From: Psoroptes ovis
Lineage: Eukaryota > Arthropoda > Arachnida > Sarcoptiformes > Psoroptidae
Assembly: GCA_002943765.1 (NCBI GenBank)
Contig: PQWQ01000007.1
Location: 126,501-190,500, forward strand
Direction: 5' to 3'
DNA: 64,000 nucleotides
The position numbers were made by a program, and so were the translations under genes. Below, piece after piece: positions 48,160-60,561 of the stretch (positions are counted from its first letter, which is position 1; every line of letters begins with the position of its first letter). The notes under the pieces were generated by a model, which saw only the letters and a program-made list of their open reading frames with translations, searched no databases and was not told the origin of the DNA.

Positions 48160-50461
48160 CACCAAAGTATAAGGCTATTGATCATATGATCATTGATTGA
48201 TTGATCGAAGATTGATCGTTGATCAAATCAAATCCATCAATCAAACGAAAAGAAAGATAGATAAAACCATCCTGTGTGTGTTTAATCCATTCATTTAGCC
48301 ATTCAATCAGTTATAACAACGGCCAGCAAATAATCTTTTTGAATAATCTTATGGTCAATAGACAATCCTACTTGTTGAGAGGAAAATAGAAATGAAAGAT
48401 CTTTCTCTATATTCAAACACACAAACAGGTAAAAAGAAGCCAATTTTTCAAAGCATCTTAGCATCTATCTATGATCATCAGGTGGGCACCATCCTTCAAA
48501 AAAATATTATTCATATATTTATTTGTCCATTTGATTATGATCATATAATAATGATTATAATAATAATAATAAACCGCCCATAATTCAATGTGTGTAAAGA
48601 AAGAAATACTTGTAAAAATGATTTGTGGGGAGAAAATGGATTAAGCCATTGATTGATTGATTAAAGAAATTGATACATCATTTGGAACAGTTAGATGACA
48701 ATTTTTAACCCTTTTAGATATTTTTTTTGAAAATTTTCTCGAAATTATCAGATTCAAACATTTAGAATCACAATGAAATTGAACCAATGAAAACCGAAAT
48801 TGAAAAATCACGAAATTGACCAAATTGTTGCTTTCCATTTTCCACAATCGAACAAATGACTGCCATGTGAAAAAATCCATGAATTTTCTCATAATTTATC
48901 GAATGCAATTAACAAATAAACAAAAATCGCGAATGCAATCGAATTGATCGGTACGCAAATAATTGATCAAATAATCGATTGATTTTCCACGATTTCCATC
49001 GATCCAATGTTCGATGATGATCGTCGATGATAGTTCGATTGTTAATTTTTAATGATGATGATGACATCAAATTGATCAATCATTGAGATTAATCAATCAA
49101 TGTCTGCTTAATATTCAATTCTAGTCTATTGATTATGATGATGATTTATCCTTTGATTGTTCTGAACAAAACAATCAAATATATTTTTCTGTTGTTTTCC
49201 AGTCATTAATCGAACAAAATTTAAATGAATGAAATTCAAAAAACAATCATTTAAACAACAGTGAATATGACACAAGGCCAGCATTTTCATTGTTGTTGTT
49301 GTTGTTGTTGTTGTATGTGACAACCAAAAAATGATTTGACCAACAAATATCATTTTCCACAGTGTAACCTTTTGATTATTATTATTATTTAATTCATCAA
49401 AATGATTATACTTTGATGATGATGATGAATAACATCGACCACCGCCACCATCTCTGCCATTGCCACATTACAACAATTGAAAATTTAGAATTCCGAAATT
49501 AAACCAACCATGTCCAACCACGGCATTGATTGCTCCACTCCACTCCATTCATTTCATTGTCTCTTCAAATTTTTAATTTTTGGATGTTCATCATATTTGA
49601 GTTTTTAATTAAAAATTCAGTTCCCGTATGTAATATTTTTATTTAAAGGGTTGCCCTTAAAGTTTTTGCCGATTATATCGTCGAAAATCATTGAAAAATC
49701 GGTAAAAACTTTGAGGACAACCTAATAATTCAATATTTTCATTAACAAAATAATCATATTCATCTGTAAAAGATGATTACACATACAGATTCATTTTATA
49801 TTTGTTTGTATTTCATTCATTTGTTTATTTTATGTCTGTTTACTGCTGCAAATTTTTTTTTGATCCAATCAAATGAATTTGATTTAATTGAATCGCATTC
49901 GAGTGAAATCAGTGAAAATTGTTGCATTTAATTCGATTTGAATTTAATTTGTTTTGTTCACTTAATAAAATCTGAGTCATACAATCATTGCATGAAACAC
50001 CAATCGATATTGCCACCAATCAACCTGAAAGAAAAAACAAACTGATCAAATATTTATTCAAAGCCAAAATTTCAACAAATTTCGTTTTGCTTTTTGTTTC
50101 TATTAAACATATTGAATTAATTATTATTGTTTTTTTCACCTATTTTGGTTACATCTAAAGTAAATAATTCAGTTGAGCGAAAATTAGTCATAAAACATTC
50201 GATTCAAAGTGTTCACAAGTGATCAATCCACAAGGAAGTCTGTGGGCTGAATGAACACCATTTTTTCTCAAAATTTCTCTTTAGTTCCTTCTTGCCCAAT
50301 AAATCATCTGAAATATGTGTGTTCAAATAAAAAATTTCGAAAATTCAAATGTTTTAAAGTCAATCCATTCATTTTCAATTGAAACATTTCGATTGATTGA
50401 ATATTGATCAATAATTTCTTAGAAAATGTGATTTAATTCCATTTGATTTGTGTTTGTGAAA
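48160..50461. other. 2.3-kb divergent intergenic region (Rel / neuroligin-like)
   Basis: No coding exon is supported. It holds the Rel promoter side, one mariner-type MITE (49645-49725) and a GTTGTT run near 49290. The neuroligin-like gene's 5'UTR should lie at the right end. Confidence 0.55.
49645..49725. repeat. Mariner-type 80-bp palindromic MITE, copy 7
   Basis: Arms agggttgcccttaaagttt and aactttgaggacaacctaa surround ttgccgattatatcgtcg and its complement. TA follows the right end. The left terminus is slightly degraded. Confidence 0.85.
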
Positions 50462-53098
50462 ATGTTTTTTGGTGTATTTATCAATTCATCATTGTTATTA
50501 TTATTATTATCAAGATTTTTACTATTGTTATCAGCATTATTAATATCCATTTGCAATGGTCAACAATCGACTCGAATTGAAATTGAAACCGATCTGGGTA
50601 CGATTTCTGGTGTCAAACTACGAACAAATCTTGATAATCGTGCCATCGGATTTCTAGGCATTCCATATGCGCTGCCACCGGTTGATAAGCTACGTTTTAA
50701 GGTATGAGGCCTTTACAATTTTTTAATCAATTTTTGTTGTTGAATTCTATTCTCATTCTCGGACAGAAACCAATACCATATCCGAAATGGTATCCGAAAA
50801 CATTGTCAGCACAAAATTATAAACAATGTTGTTCACAATTAGACATTAATGGTCTACCACATGGTCAAGAAGATTGTCTCTATTTAAACGTATTCGTACC
50901 ATTGTCCAATTTACCATCGGTGATTTTAGTGATTTGATCTAATAAAATTAGTCCATAATTAATTTTTCGTTCATTTGTGTTGATAGCACAAACCAATTGG
51001 TAGACGTTTCCCGGTAATGATTTACATACAAGGTGAATCATTCGAAAATGGTGATGCAGCACTTTATGGGCCTGAATATTTATTGGATTATGATGTTATT
51101 TTAATCACATTCAATTATCGTCTTGGTATACTCGGTTTTTTAAGTACTGGCGATCGATCTGCAATCGGTAATTGGGGTCTTTATGATCAATTATTAGTAT
51201 TGCAATGGGTTCAAGACCATATTCAATCATTCGGCGGTGATCCATCACAAGTAACATTATTCGGACAAGGTGCTGGCGCATCATCAGCAATCATTCATAT
51301 GATATCACCATTAAGTAGTGGATTATTCCAACGTGTTATAGCACAAAGTGGTTCACCATTATGTCCATGGTCTATTGAATTTAATGGACCGAATATATCG
51401 AAAGAATTAGCACGCAAACTTAACTGTCCAATAAGACGTGGTACCGAAGAATTAGTCGATTGTCTTCGAAAAGTAAAATTAAATTTATTACTTGAAGAAC
51501 AAAAACATGGTAAAATATTTGGTGAATATCCACATCAATTTGTACCAGTCATTGAAGAGATCGGTTTCGCACATGAACGTCTTATACCAAATGAACCACG
51601 TAAATTGATTAGTCAAGGACATTATCGTCGTATACCACTGATGATGGGCTATAACAGAGATGAGACTGCATTTCTTTATCCATGTAATTCTTTTCCAATT
51701 GACTTAAATCAATTATTTAATTAATCTTTTCTTAATATTTCAGTAATTCTTAACAAACGAATGATTGGAAATAATACAAATAATTTACGTTATTATCTCG
51801 AAGAGAAATTATTACCAAAATTTATTCGGGCAACAATTTTACCGAATAATAATCGTTACGATAATAATGCGACATATGAACTAATTAATCAAGGTGCCAA
51901 CCGTTTAAAAGTAGCATCAACGATATCAAAGATGCAAAATTATGAACAAGAAATCAAACAAAACATTTTGTTTCGTTATTTTAATTATTTAAATAGTAAA
52001 AATTATCCAGAAATGGCCTATAGATTTGTTAATGTAAGTTATTCGAACTCAAGATTTCGATCCAAAATCAATTAAGACACTTATTTTAATCAATTCTTAG
52101 ATGAGCACTGATGCCCTATATGGTTCATGTATCGATGAAACACTACGTCTTTATTCAGCAGCTTCAACAGCAACCAAATTGAATAAACAAAACAATGACA
52201 ATAATCCAATATCATTATCATTCGTAAATATTACTTATAAATATTTATTCAATTATCGTGGACATAATTCGATGTTGAATTTAATATTACAAAATAATAA
52301 TGAAAAACGCTTGTTATGGTGGCCACATTCATCGATTATTAATTCAAATTATTATGATCCAACAATGAATGCAATCTGTCATGGTGATGAATTATTTTAT
52401 TTATTTAATTTAAAATTTTCCACACGTAATACATTGGATAATCGTGATCAATTAATGCAACGAAAATTGCTACATTTATGGACTGATTTCGCTAAACATG
52501 GGTATGGGGTTTTCATTTATTCAATTCAAATAATGACTTTATTTCATTTACGCACAGATTTCCACCATTCATCCCCGATTCTGGCCAATCATTTTGGCCA
52601 CCATTCAGTACGCAGAAACCATATACATATTTGCTACAAGAACGATCATCATCGATCGATTCATATCATGAATCAGCGACACAATTTTGGCTTCGTTATT
52701 TACCTTCACTTAGTTCATCACTAATCAATTCTAAATCAATTGTTAATCGTTCAAAATGGCATCCGACCTACAACAACAACAATAAACAACCAAATGGTCG
52801 CAGTTTTCAGCCATCCGATAATTTACGATCAATGACAACGCTTCGTACATTTGCATGGTCAATGCTGGCATTATCGCTGATATTATTTGTTTTTATAGTC
52901 GTGCTGATGTTATTATTATTTTATCAACGTCGCCGACAATCAGCTGATCTTCCGTCCAATGTCTACAATGTCGGTGAATTGAATTCATCACGGCGACATC
53001 AACCACATCATCATCATCAAACATCAACCAAAACATTGGCAGCACATGTTTTAAATGCCCAGCATCGTCGTACATCATTATCATCACAGCTATATTAA
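50462..53098 (+). CDS. Neuroligin-like cholinesterase-domain membrane protein (catalytic Ser lost)
   Basis: A secreted/type I membrane protein with a carboxylesterase fold, of the kind used as a cell-adhesion module. Six exons, 50462-50701, 50767-50919, 50987-51683, 51744-52033, 52101-52501 and 52558-53098, join in phase to 773 residues. A signal peptide (LLLLLLSRFLLLLSALLIS) is followed by IGFLGIPYALPPV, EDCLYLNVFVP, NYRLGILGFL and NWGLYDQLLVLQWVQDHIQ with FGGDP. The nucleophile elbow reads FGQGAGAS: Gly replaces the catalytic Ser, as in neuroligin-type proteins (GxGxG). The other triad positions look kept (NRDET and CHGDELFYLF). A single membrane helix (LALSLILFVFIVVLMLLLF) near 700 is followed by RRR and a ~65-residue cytoplasmic tail ending SSQLY. 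Neuroligin, gliotactin or another cholinesterase-like adhesion molecule are all possible. The start follows the signal peptide. Confidence 0.88.
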
Positions 53099-53625
53099 TA
53101 TTTTGATATTTAAAATCATGCATTATTCATTGTATAAAGGGTTAACATTAAATAATTTCAATAATTGTTGACGTATTAATACGTTTTTACGATTCAATCA
53201 TTGAGAGATTCATTGATAAATTGAAGACTTTGAAAAACCATTTAAGTGGAAGGGTTTCTTAAACTATCAATAATCAAAAAGTAAATGATAGATGACGACA
53301 CCATCATATACAACATTTGATCATATGAATTTTAGTCAGGTGTTTTTGAATTAACAATGGTAAAATGAAAGGTGGCATTTCTTGCAACCACCACCAGCAT
53401 AAAGCATTCAATGAACCGGTCGACATTCGAATAATTTGTTTGTTTGTTTGTTATTTATGTTTGATTGAATGTGAAGCTGAATGAAAATGATGGGTCGCAT
53501 CGCAACGAAATAAACAAAACAAATTATTGTGACTAGATTTCTGATATACTTGTCGGTTTATTGTTTTGTGGCCATTAAATGACATCGTTTGAACCGAATT
53601 ATTTCGATGAAAACAATCACTTGCC
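53099..53625. other. Intergenic region before DNAJC22
   Basis: 527 bp between two plus-strand genes. It contains the neuroligin-like 3'UTR and the DNAJC22 promoter, with no repeat family member seen. Confidence 0.6.
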
Positions 53626-54720
53626 ATGAATAAAGGTAAAAGTTTGTGTTTAGCATATTTATTCTTATTGTTGGGCGGATTTTTTGGTCTCCATCAATTC
53701 TATTTGGGCCGCTATCGTCATGCTTTCGCTTTGTGTGCATCATTCGGCGGTTATTTTGGTTTGGGTCTTATTCGTGAATTATGGTATTTGCCGAATTATT
53801 TGGCCGAAGTTAATGGTGATGCTTCGTATATGGAAAAATTGATACAACAAATGCGCACAAAATCAAAGCCGCCGTACGGTTTTGTTCGATATTTCGCCAG
53901 TATTATTGTTGCCGATATACTTGGATATTTAATCATTGGTGCAATACCACATGAATTGTTTGTTGTGGATGATGCAAATTCGGATAGTGATGGCGCTGAT
54001 CATTCAAATAATATAATCTCTAAGATATTGAAATCATTACTGGTACCGATAGCGATATCGATCGGTGTACATACTGTAGGCAATATTGGCCATTATTGTG
54101 GTAGCATTCGTTGGCCCCTATTATCATCATATTTGACTGCACCTTTATATTTTTATGATTATAACCCTATATTTTTAACTTCATTAATTGCAACATTTAC
54201 ATTTCAAAAATATTCATTACAATGGCGTCGTCATCCACAAAAACCGACAAATAAATTAATTGTTGCCCTTATTTTCTTAATTTACCTATCATTATGGATA
54301 TCATGGTTTTATTTTAATTGTACCGTTACGGATAAGAATAATGATACAATCAAATGTCGTACGGCTGTCAAAAATTTCTTCAACAGTCCAGCTTGGCTTG
54401 AATTTCATATGGTCATGAAAAATTTGTTCGATTTCATACGCATTCATGGTATCAGTGGTTTATGGAATGAAATCGTTGAAGCATTAGATCCACAAGGTGA
54501 AAAAAATGCATTACGCGTATTAGGGCTGAATGAAACATCAACACAAGATGATATCACTGTGATGTATCGCCGATTGGCAAGGCAATGGCATCCAGATAAA
54601 CATCGACAATCGAGCGAACAAGAAATGATGATGGCAGAAGAAAAATTCATGGCCATTCAACAAGCTTATGAACTATTATCAAACATGAAACAAAAAAGAC
54701 TGCGTAAACAAGCGTATTAA
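53626..54720 (+). CDS. DNAJC22: DNAJC22 / wurst homolog (TM2 plus J domain)
   Basis: Single-exon gene of 364 residues. DNAJC22 (Drosophila wurst) is a multi-pass membrane J protein that supports clathrin-mediated endocytosis with Hsc70. The N-terminal TM2-type module (LCLAYLFLLLGGFFGLHQFY, LGRYRHAFAL) is followed by several further hydrophobic helices (FVRYFASIIVADILGYLIIG, LIVALIFLIYLSLWISWFYF). The C-terminal J domain at ~295-350 has LGLNETSTQDDITVMYRRLA, the essential HPD (WHPDK) and a final helix (FMAIQQAYELLSN). The start is the only suitable ATG and places the first helix at residue 6. It converges on GGPS1, whose stop is 151 bp away. Confidence 0.95.
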   Translation: MNKGKSLCLAYLFLLLGGFFGLHQFYLGRYRHAFALCASFGGYFGLGLIRELWYLPNYLAEVNGDASYMEKLIQQMRTKSKPPYGFVRYFASIIVADILGYLIIGAIPHELFVVDDANSDSDGADHSNNIISKILKSLLVPIAISIGVHTVGNIGHYCGSIRWPLLSSYLTAPLYFYDYNPIFLTSLIATFTFQKYSLQWRRHPQKPTNKLIVALIFLIYLSLWISWFYFNCTVTDKNNDTIKCRTAVKNFFNSPAWLEFHMVMKNLFDFIRIHGISGLWNEIVEALDPQGEKNALRVLGLNETSTQDDITVMYRRLARQWHPDKHRQSSEQEMMMAEEKFMAIQQAYELLSNMKQKRLRKQAY

Positions 54721-54871
54721 TTAATTTGATTGATTGATATCATCATTATTATTCGATTTATTTATTGAACAAAGATATAGAAATGAATTAATATTTTATA
54801 CATTTATCGAATTTGAATTGATTGATTTTGTATTATAAAAATAATGGAAATACATTAATGAACAAGTGAAG

Positions 54872-56138
54872 TTAAATTGTTTCTAAATAATTTAATAATT
54901 GATGAAGATATTCATTACTTCCAAGACGTTCAACTTCTTGTCTTGCTTTTTGGCTTAAATCTCTCATTGTTCGCATTGTATAATCAAATGAACCGAATGA
55001 TTCCAATTTTTCAACGGCAAATTTCTTTAGCTCAACATTTGATGTTCGTTTTCGCAGAATATCTATGGTGAAATTTGGAGAAAATTATTGGTGGATAAAA
55101 TCAAGATATCGAAATGAATAATCACTCACTGATCAATGTTTTATCATTTGGATTCGAAAGTATACCATGTATGATTGGAAATGAAAATTTTCCTTCAGTT
55201 AAATCTTCACAATAACTTTTGTTTTCTTCGTACTAAGGGGTAAGAGGTAAGTGTTTTAATACTTAAGATAATTATTGATCAAAATAATGAACAACAGTAA
55301 GTACATACTGTAGCTGATTTAAGATTAGCGTAATCATCTCGTATCTGGAAATATTTGCCCAACAATATGATTAAATATGAAAAATCTCTTTGATCATTGC
55401 TAAATAATTGCATTAGTTTGACTCCTAAACTAAATAATGCACCAGTTTTACGTTCAATCATTTCAATATATTGCTTTTCCGTTGGACATGTGAATGAATC
55501 ACGCCAATAAATATCCATGCCTTGTCCTCGATGTAATTCTAGCAATTGTTCAGTGAATATTATTATTGCTTTTGGCATTATTTCGGCTGGGAATTCTTTG
55601 ATTAATTTATCTGCACTTAGAAAATAAACATAATTTGCTGAATTTATTGTCGATGCTACACCGAATATATTATGAGCTACCGGTATACCACGACGTAATG
55701 TTGCATTATCTTCAATATCATCGATTCTATAATTGAAAATACGATGAAATTGACGATCAAGAAATTAAGGAATTCGTTAACTCACAGCAAACTAGCATTA
55801 TGTAACATTTCAATGATATCACTGATTATTTTCAATTTATCATCTGGTATTTGAAGCCAATGATTGAATGCCTTGAACATTGATTGAAATTGAATGAATG
55901 TTGAAGAGAGAACCATTAGTTTCATAAATTTTCATAAATAGAAAGAAATACCTGTATCAGTTTTGTACGTATCTTTTTACCTGAACATTGCATAATGTAG
56001 TGATATGGTTCAAGAAGCTAAATTAAGACGTATGAAAAAATAATTAGAAAAAAACTATAATCTCTAACCAAAACCTACAACCTTGTTTTCATCATCATTG
56101 ATGCTTTTTGATGTTTCAATTTCATTAAATTCGTCCAT
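54872..56138 (-). CDS. GGPS1: Geranylgeranyl diphosphate synthase
   Basis: This trans-prenyltransferase makes geranylgeranyl diphosphate from farnesyl diphosphate and isopentenyl diphosphate, for protein prenylation. Six exons, 56082-56138, 55952-56017, 55786-55871, 55309-55726, 55130-55232 and 54872-55062, join in phase to 306 residues, the normal length (human ~300). Conserved segments are LLEPYHYIMQCSGKKIRTKL in exon 2, the first Asp-rich motif DDIEDNATLRRG in exon 4 with PVAHNIFG, LLELHRGQGMDIYWRD, TGALFSLGVKLMQLFS, the second Asp-rich motif FQIRDDYANL, and EDLTEGKFSFPIIHG. The two Asp-rich Mg2+ motifs are intact, so it should be active. It is divergent from USO1, with 342 bp between the start codons. 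Confidence 0.96.
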
Positions 56139-56480
56139 CGATCGATCAATGAATTGGTGAGTAAAAACATAAATCAAACTAAATTTAATTTCTTTAAATG
56201 AAAAAATCAAATAAAAATTGTGATTTCGGCATTTAAAAACCTTGCAATGTGAAAATAGTTTTTTTGATTTATTTATTTTTATTGTGTTAAAATAGCCGTA
56301 TTTTGTTGTTGACGTGTTGGTCCGCAGTTTTTAAATCAAAAACAACAAATAACATTCAAGGTTTTCTTCATAAATCAATGAATCAATTCATAATTTCATT
56401 TTGCAAGAAGTAAATGGACTAAAATTCATTCAGATATTTCGTCGGATTTTTTCTCAAATTTAAATTATTATCACTCAAAA
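56139..56480. promoter_or_regulatory. Candidate bidirectional promoter of GGPS1 and USO1
   Basis: Head-to-head start codons lie 342 bp apart on opposite strands, so both promoters and 5'UTRs must fit here. A short GC-richer patch (tgttgacgtgttggtccgca) lies near 56310 in otherwise A/T-rich sequence. No core promoter motif can be assigned with confidence. Confidence 0.5.
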
Positions 56481-59400
56481 ATGGAATATCTTAAAAGTGG
56501 ATGGAAAACAGTGGTCGGTGCACCATCATCGAATGCAATCTATGATGAACAGCCAAATGTTGCGGAAACGGCATGTTTTAATAGAAATCTATAAATTAAT
56601 AATCTTTAAATTGATCAATTTTTCCCCTCATATTTCTCAGGTTGAAAGATTAGTGGAACGTGTTGAAACATCAACACTATTAGAAGATCGTCGTGATGCA
56701 TGTCGTGCATTAAAATCATTATCAAAAACTTATCGTTTAGAAGTTGGTGCAAAGGCTATGGATGCTATTTTGTTTGTGCTGCAAAATGATTCCGATGATA
56801 TTGATATTATCGCATTTTCATTAGAAATATTAATCAATATTATAAGTGGTAATGATGATGATATAGCAATGAGTAGTCATTCAAATAATGTTCATCAACA
56901 TCAATCAGCATCGAACGCTACCAGGAATGGTGATAATCAACAAGATTTAAGTATACAATTCACCGAAATATTCATCAAACGTAAAGAAAATGTTCAAAAA
57001 ATTTTAGATTTATTAAGTGAATTCGATTTCAAAATACGTTGGCCAACTATTAAATTGTTGTATAGTTTATTGAAAAATAAATTACGTGAATGTCAAGATT
57101 GTATATTGACACATCCGATGGGCATATCACGTATGATGGATTTATTATCCGATCCACGTGAAGTAATACGTAATGATGCTTTATTGCTGTTGGTTGATCT
57201 TACCAAAAATAATACAAACATACAGAAAATTGTCGCCTTTGAAAATGCATTCGATCGTATATTAGATATCATAACCAGTGAAGGTTATAGTGATGGTGGT
57301 ATTATTGTTGAAGATTGTTTAACAATTTTATTGAATTTATTGAAAACCAATACGTCCAATCAAAATTTTTTCAAAGAAGGAAGCTATATCAATCGTTTAT
57401 TGCCATTTTTTGATTTTTCATTCGAAACCAATTGGAATACACAGAAAATAAACAATTTATTATTAATGTTCAAAGTAATTCGATCATTAGTTTCGCCAAA
57501 AAATCCACAACAAGTGACAAGTTCATGTCAAAAAGTAATGAATCAAAATGAAGTATTACAAAAATTGTGTGCTATTCTTATGTCCAATGGTATACCGGCT
57601 GAAATTTTAACTGAAACAATAAATTGTGTTGCTGAAGTGATACGTGGTAATCAACAGAATCAAGATTATTTTAGTCGTGTTAATGCACCAATTGATCCAC
57701 CAAAACCGGTGATTGTTATTTTATTAATGTCAATGATCAATGAAAAACAACCATTAGAATTACGTTGTGCTGTTCTTTATTGTTTTCAGTGTTTCCTTTA
57801 TAAAAATGATCTTGGACAAGCACAAATTGTTGAAACATTGTTGCCCACATCATCGGATGTATCGAATTTCGATGTATCTGCTGGCCAATTATTATGCAGT
57901 GGATTTTTCAGTTATGATCATTTATCGAATTGGTTTGTTGCGATAGCATTGTCATCAACAATTTTGGATAATGTTACACAAAAAGAACAATTATTACGTG
58001 TTCAATTAGCCACCGATCATAATAGTTCACCAACATCATTATTAGCTTATTGTTCTAGTTTATTACAACAAGGTGGACATTACCAGCGGCGTATTAGTCT
58101 ATTAATGTTATTATCAACATGGCTTACTAATTGTCCAATTGTTGTATCAAATTTTGTATCATTAACAACAAACATACCTTATTTGACTTCACAAGTTGGC
58201 CTAATCGAATCGGATGATGTCGAGCTCATTGTTCAAGGTTTATGTGCCTTTCTATTAGGTATTTGTATTTGTTATAATGATAATTCAGTTTCCGATTTCA
58301 CAAAGTAAGTCTTCATTGATTTGTTATTGAATTTTAAGATTATAACTTTAACCGTATCTCTTATAGAGACAATCTATGTCAATTAATACAGAATCGTATT
58401 GGTCATGAAATATTTATTGATAAATTATCATTAATATCAAAAAATGAAAAATTTAGTCAAGCAATACAACAACCACAATTATCTTATCAAAAATCATCAG
58501 ACATATTATTTGATTATGAATTTTGTAATTTATTTCGTAAACAAGAACCAATTATATTGAAAATAATACAATCACCATCTCCATCATCATCATTAACCAT
58601 CGGAAACGAAATGATGATGGATCCGAATTCGGAATTGACAACATTAACCAATGATGATCATCGATTATTAATCAAATATAAAGAATTGATCAGACAACAA
58701 GATGAGCAACTGACTGCTTTAAGAAAAGAAACAAATGAATTAAAAAATAAAAACGATTATCTACAAAGACAATTGAATGAACAAATAGCAATCACACAAC
58801 AATTACGTGATCAATTGTCATTGCTCAAAGCACAGAAATCAATAATTTATAATGATCCAATTATACCGACATCATCATCATCATCGACAACAACAACGAC
58901 ATCGGCAACATTCCCTAGTCCAATTGTTAGCAGTGCTGAAATATCTGCAATATCATTTGCATCAAATATGGCTACGCAAAATACTGATTCAACAATCAAT
59001 AGTAGTTCTATACAAATGTTCGACAATAGCCATGATCAACCATTAGCTGAATCCGGTTACAATACATCAGGTCGAACAAATTTTACTCATTTCAATAATG
59101 TTCATGACCATAGTGATCAATTGGTTTGTGTATTATTAATTTTAAGCGAAGGAATATTTCATTAATTTCTCATTTAAAATAATTTTAGAATAATCAAATG
59201 TCGAATTTAAATCTGAATCCAAACGATGAAAGTTCGATTAATGTTGGTAATGAAAATAGTAATAATAATGTCAACACTGATAATAATGATGCTGCTACGG
59301 CAACAACAGATAATCAACAAATTGATTATTTATTAAATGAAAATCGACGATTACTGATGATAATTGATCAATATAAATCATGGGAACAAAGTTATTATGC

Positions 59401-60461
59401 ATATTATAATCAACAGCAGCAGCAGCAACAACAACAACAAACACAAAATAATAATATACAAACAAACATGATACATCCATCCGAATCGGTACAATCATTA
59501 TCATTATCAACTCGGGTGAATGTATCCGATAGTGATCTATCGAGACATGTATCATCTGAACTTGATCGTCCATCAACAACAACAAAAGAATTGCTGCAAT
59601 CAAATTATAATGCTGATAATAATAACACTGATACACATAATAATCATGTCACCATGGCTGAATATGAGAAAATATTGGCAGAATTGGAAACAATGAAAAA
59701 AGAGCAAGACACATTGATAGCATTGCTTGGTGATCAAAATTTGAAAATACAAAATTATGAAAAAAGATTAAATGAAAACAATGACAGGGTAACTCTTTAA
59801 TTTATTTTTATTTATTTATTTAAATCAGTCATTCTCAACCTTTTTTTGGCCGCGGCACATTAAGTAAAGGAATGTGTTAGATTTACGAAATTTGGCGGCA
59901 CACTTTTGGAATCTGGCGGAACACTAAAGTGCCGCGGAACACTGGTTGAGAATGACTGATTTAAATCATTGTCCTTTATTTCCAATTCAGACCAATAATT
60001 TAGCCACTGATGTACTGTCTATGCCTGAATTGAATGATGAAATTGATGAACGAACATCATCGAACAATGTAAACGATTGTCAACAGCCATTGTATGAAAA
60101 TACAGTCAAGATAAATACACCGACAATGTTGATGAATGTTGCAGGTTCATTGGAATCTCCACCATTGGTGACATCATCCGTGTCCACAGCGACAAATGTG
60201 TTGCCTTTAGCACCACCAACTCAGCCATCATTGATTTCGACTACATCTGTAATAACACAATCAAACATTACCGTATCATCATCTATGGCAAATAATTTAT
60301 TGCCAATAAATGAAAATCATTATTCATTGTATAGTAATAATCAACAATCGCAATATCAAAATTATCATGTTCAACAATCACAACAAACCAGTCAATATAT
60401 GATGATGAACGCTTCAGCAACCAATCAGCAATCAAATAATGAAATGCGTTTAAATATTTGA
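56481..60461 (+). CDS. USO1: General vesicular transport factor p115 (USO1)
   Basis: p115/Uso1 is a Golgi tether for ER-Golgi transport. Five exons join in phase to about 1193 residues: 56481-56570, 56641-58304, 58367-59123, 59189-59788 and 59991-60461. The globular armadillo head (~30-640) carries ETSTLLEDRRDACRALKSLS and KTYRLEVGAKAMDAILFVLQ near its start. It is followed by a head-to-tail segment (DNLCQLIQNRIGHEIFIDKL) and the coiled coil (IRQQDEQLTALRKETNELKN, DYLQRQLNEQ). The C-terminus is Asn/Gln/Ser-rich, unlike the acidic tail in vertebrates, which explains the extra length (human ~960). The first intron appears to use a GC donor (ACG|gcatgt), since only that join gives AETVERLVERV. 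Intron 4 contains a hAT-type MITE. Confidence 0.9.
59818..59966. mobile_element. hAT-type MITE with 8-bp target duplication
   Basis: The 133-bp element occupies 59826-59958. It has perfect 15-bp inverted ends (cagtcattctcaacc and ggttgagaatgactg) and is flanked by the 8-bp direct repeat atttaaat at 59818-59825 and 59959-59966. Subterminal gccgcggcac-like sequence is also partly inverted. It has no coding capacity. The end consensus CAGnnnTTCTCAACC and the 8-bp duplication are typical of hAT. It sits in USO1 intron 4. Confidence 0.93.
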
Positions 60462-60561
60462 AAAAAATCAAATGTTTGTTAGTAAAATTTACTTAATAAA
60501 AGAAATTTAATTTTAAAATAAATTCATTTGGCATTCCAAACATTGATTTTCTATAACAGTA

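Noticed and set aside
53558..53743. Minus-strand open frame overlapping the DNAJC22 start
   Set aside because: It overlaps conserved DNAJC22 coding sequence and has no family match.
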